This document shows positions 42,816 to 51,985 of a stretch of DNA of 64,000 nucleotides, piece by piece. The stretch is taken from positions 534,501-598,500 of the forward strand of contig NZ_CP069811.1 of assembly GCF_016894385.1 (NCBI RefSeq), read 5' to 3'. The stretch is from Cupriavidus oxalaticus. GTDB taxonomy: Bacteria > Pseudomonadota > Gammaproteobacteria > Burkholderiales > Burkholderiaceae. A program made the translations under genes and the position numbers. The notes under the pieces were generated by a model. The model searched no databases and was not told the DNA's origin. It was given only the letters and a program-made list of their open reading frames with translations. The number at the start of each line of letters is the position of its first letter. Position 1 is the first letter of the stretch.

Positions 42816-43712
42816 ATGTTGGATATCCGTGCACTTGGCTACATCGTGGTCGAGTCCACCGACCTGGGGCAATGGCGGCACTATGCGGAGCAGGTGCTTG
42901 GCATGACTTGCTCCGGCGCCCCCGGCGGCGCGCTGTACGTGAAGATGGATGAGCGCGACTACCGCTACCTGGTGGTGCCGGGTGCGCGCGACCGCTACTT
43001 CGCATCGGGATGGGAACTGGCCGACGAGCTGGCCTATCGCCACGCGCTCGACACGCTGCGGCAGGCCAACGTGGAAGTGGTGCATGCCAGCGCCGACGAA
43101 CTGGCCCAGCGCCGCGTGCAGGCGATGGCCTGGTTTGCCGATCCGTCGGGCAACCGCCACGAGATTTCGTGGGGCATGCGCTCGGACTTCCTGCGCTTCG
43201 TCTCGCCGGTCGGCGTGCCGCGCTTCATCACCGATCCGATGGGCGCCGGCCACACCGTGCTGCCCGCGCCGGCCTTCGACCGGACCTACGCCTTCCTGCG
43301 CGACGTGATGGGCTTCGGCCTGTCCGACATCTACCGCGTGCGCTTCACCAGCGATCCCAATGAGCCGGAGAAGCGCATCCACTTCCTGCACTGCGCCAAC
43401 GGCCGCCACCACAGCCTGGCGATCTTCGAGATGCCGTCCGAGGCCGGCTGCATCCACGTGATGGCCGAAGTGCCTGACATGGCCGAGGTGGGGCGCGCGC
43501 TCGACCGCGTGCAGCAGCACGGCGTGAAGCTGTCCGCCACGCTGGGCCAGCACTGCAACGACCGCATGACCTCCTTCTACATGAAGACCCCCGGCGGCTT
43601 CGACCTCGAATACGGACACGGCGGACTGGTGGTGGACTGGGGCCACCACGCCGCCTACGAAGCCACGCGCGTCAGCCTGTGGGGACACGACTTCAGCATC
43701 GGATACCGCTAA
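42816..43712 (+). CDS. hsaC: 3,4-DHSA extradiol dioxygenase (HsaC/TesB)
   Basis: Iron(II)-dependent ring-cleaving enzyme that opens the catechol 3,4-DHSA, product of HsaAB. 298 residues, two VOC modules; likely metal ligands His146 (GHTVLP), His199 (RHHSLAIFE) and Glu265 (DLEYGHGG), the pattern of type I extradiol dioxygenases such as BphC. The start at 42816 is preceded by GGAGA and lies 62 bases from the operator. First gene of the long operon. Confidence 0.93.
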   Translation: MLDIRALGYIVVESTDLGQWRHYAEQVLGMTCSGAPGGALYVKMDERDYRYLVVPGARDRYFASGWELADELAYRHALDTLRQANVEVVHASADELAQRRVQAMAWFADPSGNRHEISWGMRSDFLRFVSPVGVPRFITDPMGAGHTVLPAPAFDRTYAFLRDVMGFGLSDIYRVRFTSDPNEPEKRIHFLHCANGRHHSLAIFEMPSEAGCIHVMAEVPDMAEVGRALDRVQQHGVKLSATLGQHCNDRMTSFYMKTPGGFDLEYGHGGLVVDWGHHAAYEATRVSLWGHDFSIGYR

Positions 43713-43717
43713 ACACC

Positions 43718-44608
43718 ATGACCAAGACAATGGACAAGACCCTGAGCGCGGCCGACGTGGTCGGCCAGCTCGCCGACGGCATGACCATCGGCATCGGCGG
43801 CTGGGGCCCGCGCCGCAAACCGATGGCGCTGGTGCGCGAGATCCTGCGCTCGCCGCTGAAGGACCTGACCGTGGTCGCCTATGGCGGCCCCGAGGTGGGC
43901 ATGCTGTGCGCCGCGGGCAAGGTGCGCCGGCTGGTATTCGGCTTTGTTTCGCTCGACGTGATCCCGCTCGAGCCATATTTCCGCCAGGCGCGCGAGCGCG
44001 GCGCGCTGGAAGTGACCGAGCTTGACGAAGGCATGCTGCAGCTCGGCCTGCGCGCGGCGGCGGCGCGGCTGCCGTTCCTGCCGACGCGCGCATCGCTGGG
44101 CACCGACGTGCTGGCGAGGAATCCGCGGCTGAAGACCGTGCGCTCGCCCTATGCCGATGGCGAGGTGCTGGTGGCGATGCCGGCGATCGAGCTCGACGCG
44201 GCGCTGCTGCATGTGAACGAGAGCGATGTGCTCGGCAACACCCGCATCGACGGGCCCGATCCGTTCTTCGATGAATGGTTCGCCCGCGCCGCGCGGCGCT
44301 GCTATGTGAGCTGTGAAACGCTGCATCCGCGTCTTGAAGAGGAGGACCTGGCGCACGCCCGCAACAACCCCTTCGAACGCTCGCTGGTAACGGGCGTGGT
44401 GCACGCGCCCGCCGGTGCCCATCCCACGTCCTGCGCACCCGCCTATGGCTGGGACCTGCCGGCGCTGAAGGCGTACTGCGCCAGCGCCGAGGCCGAGGAC
44501 GGCTTCCGCGCGTACCGCGACGAGGTGGTGGGCGCCAGCGAAGCGGCCTACCTGGAGCGCATCGGCGGGCTCGGCCACGTGCACGACCTGCCGCTGCCGG
44601 TTCTTTGA
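43718..44608 (+). CDS. ipdA: COCHEA-CoA ring hydrolase subunit A (IpdA)
   Basis: 296 residues of the CoA-transferase I superfamily, strongly alike to M. tuberculosis IpdA (GMTIGIGGWGPRRKPMALVREILRS, LTVVAYGGPEVGMLC, DEGMLQLGLRAAAARLPFLP). IpdAB is not a transferase but a hydrolase that opens the last steroid ring, ring C, during HIP-CoA degradation. ATG at 43718, five bases after hsaC. The partner ipdB follows. Confidence 0.94.
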   Translation: MTKTMDKTLSAADVVGQLADGMTIGIGGWGPRRKPMALVREILRSPLKDLTVVAYGGPEVGMLCAAGKVRRLVFGFVSLDVIPLEPYFRQARERGALEVTELDEGMLQLGLRAAAARLPFLPTRASLGTDVLARNPRLKTVRSPYADGEVLVAMPAIELDAALLHVNESDVLGNTRIDGPDPFFDEWFARAARRCYVSCETLHPRLEEEDLAHARNNPFERSLVTGVVHAPAGAHPTSCAPAYGWDLPALKAYCASAEAEDGFRAYRDEVVGASEAAYLERIGGLGHVHDLPLPVL

Positions 44609-44642
44609 CTTCGCCAACCAACTCGCCAACCAAGGAGCGACC

Positions 44643-45443
44643 GTGAGCGCCACTTATGAATTCACCCGCGCCGAGCTGATGATCGCCGCCGCCGCCCGCG
44701 CCTGGAGCGACGACGGCGAGGTGCTGGCCACCGGCATCGGCACCGGCCCGCGCATCGCCGCCGGCCTGGCGCGGCTTGCGCACAACCCCGGGCTGCTGAT
44801 GACCGACGGCGAGGCCTACCTGGTGGAAACGCCGGTGCCGCTGGGTCCGCGCGAGGCCGGCTTCAAGGTCCGCGCCAGCGGCTGGATGAGCTATGCGCGC
44901 GTATTCGACTGCCTGTGGGGCGGGCGCCGCCACGCGCTGGTGATGCCGACACAGATCGACCGCTTCGGGCAGGCCAATATCTCCTGCCTGGGCGGCACGC
45001 ATGCGCAGCCTAAGACGCAGTTGCTCGGCGCGCGCGGTTTCCCGGGCAACAGCATCCACCACGCAAACTCCTTCTTCGTGCCGGGGCACAGCACGCGCGC
45101 GTTTGTCGGCGGTGAAGTCGACATGGTCTGCAGCGCGGGCTACAACCCGGCGCGCCAGATCGAAGGCATGCGCAGTTTCGTCGACCTGCGCGTGATCGTC
45201 ACCGACCTGTGCGTGATGGATTTCAGCGGGCCTGCCCATGCCATCCGCGTGCGCTCGCTGCACCCCGGCGTGAGGTTTGAGCAGGTGCAGGCGGCCACCG
45301 GCTTTGCGCTGGCGAATGCCGCCGGCGAAGCCTTGTCGGAAACGGCGGCACCGACGCCGGAAGAGCTGCGGCTGATGGCCCAGCTCGATCCGCACAACCT
45401 GCGCGCCACGATCGTGCGTGGCAACCCTTCCGGACGCGCGTGA
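44643..45443 (+). CDS. ipdB: COCHEA-CoA ring hydrolase subunit B (IpdB)
   Basis: 266 residues, beta-type CoA-transferase fold, with GTGPRIAAGLARL, RVFDCLWGGRRHALVMPTQIDRFGQANIS and GGEVDMVCSAGYNP. Forms the heteromeric ring-opening hydrolase with IpdA. Starts at GTG with AAGGAG upstream, 34 bases after ipdA. Adjacent order ipdA-ipdB is the same as in actinobacterial steroid clusters. Confidence 0.93.
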   Translation: MSATYEFTRAELMIAAAARAWSDDGEVLATGIGTGPRIAAGLARLAHNPGLLMTDGEAYLVETPVPLGPREAGFKVRASGWMSYARVFDCLWGGRRHALVMPTQIDRFGQANISCLGGTHAQPKTQLLGARGFPGNSIHHANSFFVPGHSTRAFVGGEVDMVCSAGYNPARQIEGMRSFVDLRVIVTDLCVMDFSGPAHAIRVRSLHPGVRFEQVQAATGFALANAAGEALSETAAPTPEELRLMAQLDPHNLRATIVRGNPSGRA

Positions 45444-45450
45444 GACTGAC

Positions 45451-46341
45451 ATGAAATCGCCTGCCATCGAACCCATCAGCCTGGGCCCGAACGCCGAGGT
45501 GCTCTACCAGGTGACGGACGGCATCGCCACCGTGACCATGAACCGGCCGCAATTCCACAACGCGCAGAACTCCAAAATGACGTATGCGCTGGACGAGGCG
45601 TATCGCCGTGCTGCCGCGGACGACGCGGTCAAGGTGATCGTGCTGCGCGGCGCCGGCAAGCATTTCTCCGCGGGGCACGACATCGGCACGCCGGGCCGCG
45701 ATATCAACGAGTCGTTCGAGCGCGCCTCGCTCTGGTACGACCACGTCAACAAGCCGGGCGGCGAGTTCCTCTATGCGCGCGAGCAGGAGGTCTACCTCGG
45801 CATGTGCCGGCGCTGGCGCGAACTGCCCAAGCCGACCATTGCGATGGTGCACGGCGCCTGCATTGCCGGCGGCCTGATGCTGGCCTGGGTGTGCGACCTG
45901 ATCGTCGCCTCGGACGATGCCTTCTTTGCGGATCCGGTGGTGCGCATGGGCATTCCGGGCGTCGAGTACTTCGCGCATGCCTACGAACTGCACCCGCGCA
46001 TCGCCAAGGAGTTCCTGTTCCTGGGCGAGCGCATGGGCGCGGAGCGCGCCGAGCGCATGGGCATGGTCAACCGCGTGGTGCCGCGCGACGCACTGGAGGA
46101 CGCCGCCTACGGCATGGCCGCCAAAGTCGCGCAGATGCCGCGGCTGGGCCTGACGCTGACCAAGCAGGCGGTCAACCATGTGGAAGACCTGCAGGGAAAG
46201 CGCACGGCGATGGATGCGGTCTTTGCCTGGCACCACTTCGCGCATGCGCACAACGAGCTGGTCAGCGGCGACAAGCTCGGCGGCTATGACGCGCGCGCCA
46301 TGGCGGCGTCGCAACGCACCGGCGGCGAGGAGAAAGCATGA
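45451..46341 (+). CDS. Enoyl-CoA hydratase/isomerase-family protein
   Basis: 296-residue crotonase: GIATVTMNRPQFHNAQNS, AGKHFSAGHDIG (oxyanion loop), HGACIAGGLMLAWVCDLIVAS. An insert of about 35 residues after the first loop makes it longer than EchA20. It is a second crotonase besides EchA20 in this operon and could act on a different CoA intermediate of C/D-ring or side-chain breakdown. The start overlaps no other gene (7 bases after ipdB); its end overlaps ipdC (ATGA). Confidence 0.86.
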   Translation: MKSPAIEPISLGPNAEVLYQVTDGIATVTMNRPQFHNAQNSKMTYALDEAYRRAAADDAVKVIVLRGAGKHFSAGHDIGTPGRDINESFERASLWYDHVNKPGGEFLYAREQEVYLGMCRRWRELPKPTIAMVHGACIAGGLMLAWVCDLIVASDDAFFADPVVRMGIPGVEYFAHAYELHPRIAKEFLFLGERMGAERAERMGMVNRVVPRDALEDAAYGMAAKVAQMPRLGLTLTKQAVNHVEDLQGKRTAMDAVFAWHHFAHAHNELVSGDKLGGYDARAMAASQRTGGEEKA

Positions 46342-47429
46342 GCACGGGCATGAGCAACGCGAGCCTGCACACCGTGCTGTGCGACCTGCTGGGCTGCCGC
46401 TACCCCATCGTCCAGACCGCGATGGGCTGGGTGGCGGACGCGAAGCTGGTCGCCGCCAGCGGCAATGCCGGGGCGTTCGGCTTCCTCGCCGGCGCAACCA
46501 TTCCGCCCGGCGAGGTCGAGCAGGAGATCCTGCGCGTCAAGGCGCTCAGCGACCGGCCCTTCGGCATCAACTTCCACATGTTCCAGCCGAACGCGGACGA
46601 AGTGATCGAGATGGCGATCCGCCACCGGCTGCGCGCGGTCAGCTACGGGCGCGGCCCGGACGCGAAGATGGTTGGCCGGCTCAAAGCGGCGGGGATCGTC
46701 TGCATGCCGACGGTCGGCGCCGCCAAGCATGCGGCCAGGGCCGTGGAGATGGGTGCGGACGTGGTCACCGTGCAGGGCGGCGAGGGTGGCGGCCACACCG
46801 GCGGCACGCCGACAACGCTGCTGCTGCCACAGGTGCTGGACAGCGTCAGCGTGCCGGTGGTGGCCGCGGGCGGCTTCTTCGACGGCCGCGGGCTGGCCGC
46901 GGCGCTGGCCTACGGTGCGGCCGGCGTGGCCATGGGCACGCGCTTCCTGATGTCGGCCGAATCGCCGGTGCCGGCGCAGACGCTGGAGCGCTACGTCAAG
47001 GTGCGCGATCCGGGCCAGATCCGCGTGTCGCTGGCCATTGACGGGCTGCCGCAGCGGATGATCGACAACACGCTGCTGCTGGAACTGGAGAAAGCCGGCC
47101 CGTGGCGGCGCACCTGGCTGGCGCTGTCGGCCGCGCGCAAATGGCAGGCGCGCACCGGCATGCGCAGCGCACAGATGCTGGCGACTGCCTGGCGCGCGAT
47201 GCGCGCGCAGGACTACAGCGCCGCCCAGACCCTGATGGCCGCCAACGCGCCGGTGCTGATCCAGCGCGCGATGGTGGAGGGGTGCCCGGATGAAGGCGTG
47301 TTGCCCAGCGGGCAGGCAGCGGCGGCAATCGGGGCGATCGAGTCGTGCGAACGGATCGTGGCAGGGATGGTCACCGAGGCGCGAGCCCGGATGGAGGCGC
47401 TGGCACTGCGGCAGGCTGCGCTTCGTTGA
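46338..47429 (+). CDS. ipdC: Nitronate monooxygenase-like flavoprotein (IpdC)
   Basis: 363 residues, FMN TIM-barrel of the 2-nitropropane dioxygenase family. CRYPIVQTAMGWVADAKLVAASGNAGAFGFL and GGEGGGHTGGTPTT are typical of the IpdC branch, which is required for HIP catabolism downstream of FadD3 and reduces a ring-unsaturated CoA intermediate. Coupled to the upstream crotonase by an ATGA overlap. Followed by a 192-bp gap holding two hairpin repeats. Confidence 0.9.
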   Translation: MSTGMSNASLHTVLCDLLGCRYPIVQTAMGWVADAKLVAASGNAGAFGFLAGATIPPGEVEQEILRVKALSDRPFGINFHMFQPNADEVIEMAIRHRLRAVSYGRGPDAKMVGRLKAAGIVCMPTVGAAKHAARAVEMGADVVTVQGGEGGGHTGGTPTTLLLPQVLDSVSVPVVAAGGFFDGRGLAAALAYGAAGVAMGTRFLMSAESPVPAQTLERYVKVRDPGQIRVSLAIDGLPQRMIDNTLLLELEKAGPWRRTWLALSAARKWQARTGMRSAQMLATAWRAMRAQDYSAAQTLMAANAPVLIQRAMVEGCPDEGVLPSGQAAAAIGAIESCERIVAGMVTEARARMEALALRQAALR

Positions 47430-47434
47430 TGCGC

Positions 47435-47478
47435 CCGGCCCTCACCCCGGCCCTCTCCCGCGCGCGGGAGAGGGAGAA
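47435..47478 (-). repeat. Dispersed hairpin repeat, copy f (inverted)
   Basis: CCCTCACCCCGGCCCTCTCC then a CGCGCG-centred arm GCGGGAGAGGG. Lies between ipdC and echA20, facing copy g. Confidence 0.88.
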
Positions 47479-47523
47479 CCCCGGCGGAATCGAACAGGAC
47501 AGTAAGCGTTGCAAGCGCCACTG

Positions 47524-47576
47524 GTTTGCTCCCCTCTCCCGCATGCGGGAGAGGGGCAGGGGGTGAGGGCAGGCGC
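47524..47576 (+). repeat. Dispersed hairpin repeat, copy g
   Basis: GTTTGCTCCCCTCTCCCGC, arm GCGGGAGAGGGG, tail CAGGGGGTGAGGGCAGGCGC. Translation of its plus strand gives a false PSPACGRGAGGEG-like leader in front of echA20. Confidence 0.92.
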
Positions 47577-47621
47577 TTCCGGCGCAGCGAGCCGTCAAAG
47601 TCGAACCAACGCATCAACAAC

Positions 47622-48425
47622 ATGACAAGCAAATCCACCATGCAACCGAAGGACCAACCCTTCCGCATCGACACCGCCGACGGCATCGCCGAACTGGTGA
47701 TCGACCATCCGCCCGTCAACGCGCTCGACAACGCCGGCTGGCACGCGCTGGCCGCCGCCATCGACCGCCTCGGCGCCGACCCCGCCGTGCGCGTGATCGT
47801 GCTGCGCGGCGAAGGGCGCGGCTTCTGCGCGGGCGTCGATATCAAGGAGCTGTCCGCGCACCCCGAGCGCATCGTCGAGGTCAACGCCGGCAACTACGCC
47901 ACCTTCCGCGCCGTGCACCGCAACCCCAAGCCGGTCATCGTGGCCGTGCACGGCTTCGTGCTGGGCGGCGGCATCGGCATCTGCGGCGCCGCCGACATCA
48001 TCGTTGCGTCCGACTGCGCGCGCTTTGGCGTGCCGGAAATCGACCGCGGCGCCATGGGCGGCGGCGCGCACCTGCGGCGCATGTTCGGCGTGCAGAAGGT
48101 CAGGGCGATGTACTTCACCGGCGAGATGATCGATGCCGCCGAGGCGTACCGGCTCGGCGCGGTCGAGCGCGTGGTTTCGCGTGCCGAGCTGCGCGACGCG
48201 GCCATGACGCTGGCCCGCCAGATCGCGGCAAAGAGCCCGGCCATGCTGCAGCTCGCCAAGGAAGCGCTCAACGGCGTGGAAGACGGCAACCTGGAGGACA
48301 AGTACCGCTGGGAGCAGGGCTTCACGCTGCAGGCCTATATGAGCGCCGATTCCGGCGAGGCGCGCGCCGCCTTTGTCGAAGGCCGCGAAGCCAGTTTTGC
48401 GCAGGGAGAGCGCGATGCAGCTTGA
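47622..48425 (+). CDS. echA20: Enoyl-CoA hydratase EchA20 (COCHEA-CoA forming)
   Basis: 267-residue crotonase matching M. tuberculosis EchA20 (DHPPVNALDNAGWHAL, LRGEGRGFCAGVDIKE, GFVLGGGIGICGAADIIVAS, FGVPEIDRGAMGGGAHL, EQGFTLQAYMS). EchA20 hydrolytically opens ring D of the HIP-CoA-derived beta-keto intermediate, making the substrate of IpdAB. The ATG at 47622 was chosen to exclude the repeat; ATG at 47640 is possible. Its end overlaps the next gene by 11 bases. Confidence 0.92.
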   Translation: MTSKSTMQPKDQPFRIDTADGIAELVIDHPPVNALDNAGWHALAAAIDRLGADPAVRVIVLRGEGRGFCAGVDIKELSAHPERIVEVNAGNYATFRAVHRNPKPVIVAVHGFVLGGGIGICGAADIIVASDCARFGVPEIDRGAMGGGAHLRRMFGVQKVRAMYFTGEMIDAAEAYRLGAVERVVSRAELRDAAMTLARQIAAKSPAMLQLAKEALNGVEDGNLEDKYRWEQGFTLQAYMSADSGEARAAFVEGREASFAQGERDAA

Positions 48426-49581
48426 ATACACCGACGCCCAGCGCGCCTTCCGCGCGGAGGTGCGCGACTGGATGGCCGCCCACGTGCCGCGCTCGCCGCT
48501 GGCCAGCTTCGACACCGGGGAAGGCTTTGCGCAGCACCGCGCCTGGGAAGCCACCCTCAACCAGGGCCGCTGGAGCATGGTCACGTGGCCGGCCGAACTG
48601 GGCGGGCGCGGCTGCGACCTGATCGAGTGGCTGATCTTCGAGGAAGAGTACTGGCGCGCCGGCGCGCCGATGCGCGTCAACCAGAACGGCATCTTCCTGC
48701 TCGGGCCGACGCTGATGGAGTTCGGCACTGCGGCGCAGAAGGCGCGCTTCCTGCCGCGCATGGCCTCGGGCGAGCATATCTGGGCGCAGGGCTGGTCCGA
48801 GCCGAACGCCGGCTCCGACATGGCCGCGATCCGCTGCAGCGCGATCCGCGATGGCGATGACTATGTGATCAACGGCCAGAAGATCTGGTCGACGCGGGCG
48901 GTCTGGGCGGACTGGCTGTTCGGGCTGTTCCGCACGGACCCGGCCTCGACGCGCCACCACGGGCTGACCTTCGTGCTGGTGCCGCTCGATACGCCGGGCA
49001 TCACCGTGCGCCCGATCCGCCAGCTCAACGGCCAGACCGGCTTTGCCGAGATCTTCTTCGACGACGTGCGCGTGCCGGTGGAGAACCGGCTGGCTGCCGA
49101 AGGCGCCGGCTGGCAGGTGGCCATGGCCACCGCCGGCTTCGAGCGCGGACTGATGCTGCGTTCGCCCGCCCGCTTCCAGGAGACCGCACGCGCGCTGGTC
49201 AGGCTGTACCAGGCCAACCGCGAGGCGGCGGACCGCGATCCCTCGCTGCGCGACGCGGTGCTGCGCGCGTGGATGGACGCCGAAGCCTACACGCTGTCCA
49301 CCTACGCCACCGCGAGCCGGCTGGTGCAGGGTGGCCATATCGGCGCGGAGTCGAGCACCAACAAGGTGTTCTGGTCCGAGCTGGACATCCATATGCACGA
49401 TACCGCGCTGGCCATCCTGGGGCAGGCCGCAGAAGTCGCGCCCGCCGGGCAAGCCCCGGGTTCGCTCGGCCACTGGCTGGATGGCTTCCTGTTCTCGCAG
49501 GCCGGGCCGATCTATGCCGGCACCAACGAGATCCAGCGCAACATCGTCGCCGAGCGCCTGCTCGGCATGCCGCGCGCATGA
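48415..49581 (+). CDS. fadE31: Acyl-CoA dehydrogenase FadE31-like
   Basis: 388 residues, matching M. tuberculosis FadE31 along its length (EGFAQHRAWE, EEEYWRAGAPMR, IWAQGWSEPNAGSDMA, NGQKIWSTRAVWADWLFGLFRTD, AGPIYAGTNEIQRNIVAERLLGMPR). FadE31-FadE32 style pairs form heteromers that dehydrogenate the opened-ring CoA thioester (MOODA/HMNA-type intermediates). Starts inside the end of echA20. The next gene is a shorter partner subunit, 20 bases downstream. Confidence 0.9.
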   Translation: MQLEYTDAQRAFRAEVRDWMAAHVPRSPLASFDTGEGFAQHRAWEATLNQGRWSMVTWPAELGGRGCDLIEWLIFEEEYWRAGAPMRVNQNGIFLLGPTLMEFGTAAQKARFLPRMASGEHIWAQGWSEPNAGSDMAAIRCSAIRDGDDYVINGQKIWSTRAVWADWLFGLFRTDPASTRHHGLTFVLVPLDTPGITVRPIRQLNGQTGFAEIFFDDVRVPVENRLAAEGAGWQVAMATAGFERGLMLRSPARFQETARALVRLYQANREAADRDPSLRDAVLRAWMDAEAYTLSTYATASRLVQGGHIGAESSTNKVFWSELDIHMHDTALAILGQAAEVAPAGQAPGSLGHWLDGFLFSQAGPIYAGTNEIQRNIVAERLLGMPRA

Positions 49582-49601
49582 CGGCACCCGGGGGAAACAC
49601 C

Positions 49602-50681
49602 ATGGATTTCGCATTGACCGAAGAGCAGGAACAGTTTGCCGAGGCGATCCGGCGCTTCCTGATGACCGAGATGACGCCCGAGCTGACGCGCGAGCTGTGG
49701 AGCACCGGTACCGGCCGCTCCGACGCGCTGTGGCGCCAGCTTGCCGACCAGGGGCTGACCGCGCTGATGGTGCCGCAGGAGCAGGGCGGGCTGGGGCTGG
49801 GCGAGGTGGAATGGGCGCCGCTGGCGCAGGCTTGCGGTTATTTCGCGCTGCCTGAGCCGCTGCTTGACACGGCGCTGGTGGCGGCCGGCCTGCTGCGCGA
49901 TGCACTAGCGCTCGGGCCACACTCGGCGCCGCATGCATCGGCGCGCGAGCGCTGCGCCACGCTGCTGGAGCGCATCGCCGCCGGCGATGCCCGCATCGCG
50001 GTCGCCCATCCGCAGGAGCGGCTGGTGGCCGACGCCCATGTCGCCGACGCCATCCTGTGCGCGCACGAAGGCGCCGTCCACCTGCTGCGGCCGGACCAGG
50101 CCACGCTGACGGCGCGCACCGGCCTCGATCCGTCGCGCCGGCTGTTCGAGCTGTCGTGGACGCCGGCCCCGGACACCGAGCTGATCCCCGCCGGCACTGG
50201 CCTGTGGGACATGGCGCTGAACCGCGGCGCGCTCGGCGTGGCCGCGCAGCAGCTCGGCCTGACGCAACGCATGCTCGACCTGGCAATCGACTACAGCGCG
50301 CAGCGCAAGCAGTTCGGCAAGGCCATCGGCGCCTACCAGGCGGTCAAGCACCTGCTGGCCGACGTGGCGATCCAGCTCGAGTTCGCCAAGCCGGTGCTGC
50401 TGCGCGCCGCCGCGGCGCTGGCGCATGGCTTGCCACACGCAGGAATGCATGTCTCGCATGCCCGCGTCGCGGCCGCGCGCTGCGCATGGACCGCGGCGCG
50501 CCAGGCCATCCAGGTGCATGGCGCGATGGGCTACACCTGGGAGCTGGACCTGCAGATCTTCACCAAGCGTGCCTGGGCCCTGGCGGGAAGCTGGGGCGAC
50601 CGGGCCTTCCACAAGGCGCGCCTGGGCGCGCACATCCTGGACGGCGAGCATGCCCTCGGCGCCGGCGCCACGTTTGCCTGA
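49602..50681 (+). CDS. fadE32: Acyl-CoA dehydrogenase partner subunit, FadE32-like
   Basis: 359 residues. N-terminal DFALTEEQEQFAEAIRRFL, then a divergent middle domain and a conserved C-terminus (YSAQRKQFGKAIGAYQAVKHLLAD, QVHGAMGYTWELDLQIFTKRAW). The short, divergent middle is typical of the second subunit of alpha2beta2 acyl-CoA dehydrogenases of steroid pathways. Placed directly after fadE31, so the two probably make one enzyme. FadE32 versus FadE33 cannot be decided by eye. Confidence 0.84.
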   Translation: MDFALTEEQEQFAEAIRRFLMTEMTPELTRELWSTGTGRSDALWRQLADQGLTALMVPQEQGGLGLGEVEWAPLAQACGYFALPEPLLDTALVAAGLLRDALALGPHSAPHASARERCATLLERIAAGDARIAVAHPQERLVADAHVADAILCAHEGAVHLLRPDQATLTARTGLDPSRRLFELSWTPAPDTELIPAGTGLWDMALNRGALGVAAQQLGLTQRMLDLAIDYSAQRKQFGKAIGAYQAVKHLLADVAIQLEFAKPVLLRAAAALAHGLPHAGMHVSHARVAAARCAWTAARQAIQVHGAMGYTWELDLQIFTKRAWALAGSWGDRAFHKARLGAHILDGEHALGAGATFA

Positions 50682-50704
50682 ATTGCCCGATCCCAAGGAG
50701 AACC

Positions 50705-51862
50705 ATGACCATGAAAGACGCCTATATCGTTGATGCCCTGCGCACGCCCACCGGGCGCCGCAAGGGCGGACTGTCGCACGTGCACGGCGCCGACCTGGGC
50801 GGCTTCGTGCTGGCCGAGCTGGTGCGCCGCAACGGCATTCCCGCGGAAGACTACGACGACGTGGTGTTCGGCTGCGTCGACACCATCGGCCCGCTGGCCG
50901 GCAATATCGCGCGCAGCGCGTGGCTGGCCGCCGGCCTGCCGCTGACGGTGCCGGGCGTGACCGTGGACCGCCAGTGCGGCTCGTCGCAGCAGGCCGTGCA
51001 CTTTGCCGCGCAGGCGGTCATGAGCGGCACCCAGGACGTGGTGATCGCCGGCGGCGTGCAGACCATGACGCAGATCCCGATCTCGTCGGCCATGCTGGCC
51101 GGGCAGGCGCTGGGCTTTGCCGATCCGTTCTCGGGCAGCAAGGGCTGGCAGGCGCGCTTCGGCGATGCGCCGGTATCGCAGTTCCACGCCGCGCAGCGCA
51201 TTGCCGACCACTGGAAGCTTTCGCGCGAGGCGATGGAAGCCTATGCGCTGCAAAGCCACCAGCGCGCCGCGGCCGCGATCGAGGGCGGCCGCTTCGCCCG
51301 CGAGATCGTGCCGTGCGAGGGCGTGAAGCATGACGAGACGCCGCGCCCCGATACCACGCTGGCCAGGATGGCCGCGCTGGAACCGCTGATGCCGGGAAGT
51401 TCGCTGACCGCCGCGGTGTCCAGCCAGACCGCCGATGCCGCCGCCGCGCTGCTGATCGTTTCCGAGGATGCGCTCAAGCGCTACCAGCTCAAGCCGCGCG
51501 CACGCATCGCGCATATGAGCGTGATGGGCGATGACCCGCTGTGGATGCTGACGGCGCCGATTCCCGCGACCAAGCGCGCGTTGGAGCGCAGCGGCCTGCG
51601 CCTGGCGGATATCGACGTGGTCGAGATCAACGAAGCCTTCGCCTCGGTGGCGATGGCCTGGCTGGCCGAGACCGGCTACGCGCCCGAGCGCACCAACCCC
51701 AACGGCGGCGCGATTGCGCTGGGCCACCCGCTGGGCGCCACCGGCGCGCGCCTGATGACCACGCTGCTGCACGAACTCGAACGCACCGGTGGCCGCTATG
51801 GCCTGCAGACCATGTGCGAGGGCGGCGGCCTGGCCAACGTCACCATCATCGAACGGCTGTAA
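50705..51862 (+). CDS. fadA6: Thiolase FadA6
   Basis: 385 residues, matching M. tuberculosis FadA6 (CVDTIGPLAGNIARSAWLAAGLP, VPGVTVDRQCGSSQQAVHFAAQAVMSG-type nucleophile region with Cys91, NGGAIALGHPLGATGARL, LQTMCEGGGLANVTIIERL). Cleaves the 3-ketoacyl-CoA formed after ring C opening. Catalytic Cys, the GHPLGATG His and the CEGGG Cys are all present. 23 bases after the FadE32-like gene; followed by a MITE-like repeat. Confidence 0.93.
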   Translation: MTMKDAYIVDALRTPTGRRKGGLSHVHGADLGGFVLAELVRRNGIPAEDYDDVVFGCVDTIGPLAGNIARSAWLAAGLPLTVPGVTVDRQCGSSQQAVHFAAQAVMSGTQDVVIAGGVQTMTQIPISSAMLAGQALGFADPFSGSKGWQARFGDAPVSQFHAAQRIADHWKLSREAMEAYALQSHQRAAAAIEGGRFAREIVPCEGVKHDETPRPDTTLARMAALEPLMPGSSLTAAVSSQTADAAAALLIVSEDALKRYQLKPRARIAHMSVMGDDPLWMLTAPIPATKRALERSGLRLADIDVVEINEAFASVAMAWLAETGYAPERTNPNGGAIALGHPLGATGARLMTTLLHELERTGGRYGLQTMCEGGGLANVTIIERL

Positions 51863-51865
51863 GGT

Positions 51866-51957
51866 CGTCGTCCCCGCGCAGGCGGGGACCCAGTGACTTT
51901 CAACGGCTATCGGATGGCCTGAAAGACGCTGGATTCCCGCCTGCGCGGGAATGACGA
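51866..51957. repeat. MITE-like inverted repeat between fadA6 and SDR gene
   Basis: Two nearly identical arms face each other: TCGTCCCCGCGCAGGCGGGGA at the left and TTCCCGCCTGCGCGGGAATG at the right (51933-51953), each itself a hairpin, flanking about 40 bases that include ACTTTCAACGG and CCTGAAAG. No coding capacity. It resembles small dispersed palindromic elements of other proteobacteria. Confidence 0.8.
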
Positions 51958-51985
51958 TTGCCATTTTTGCCTGATCGCAAGGGGT

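Noticed and set aside
42738..45476. Minus-strand frame of about 900 codons opposite hsaC-ipdA-ipdB
   Set aside because: No homology visible; the plus strand has catalytic residues of known enzymes.
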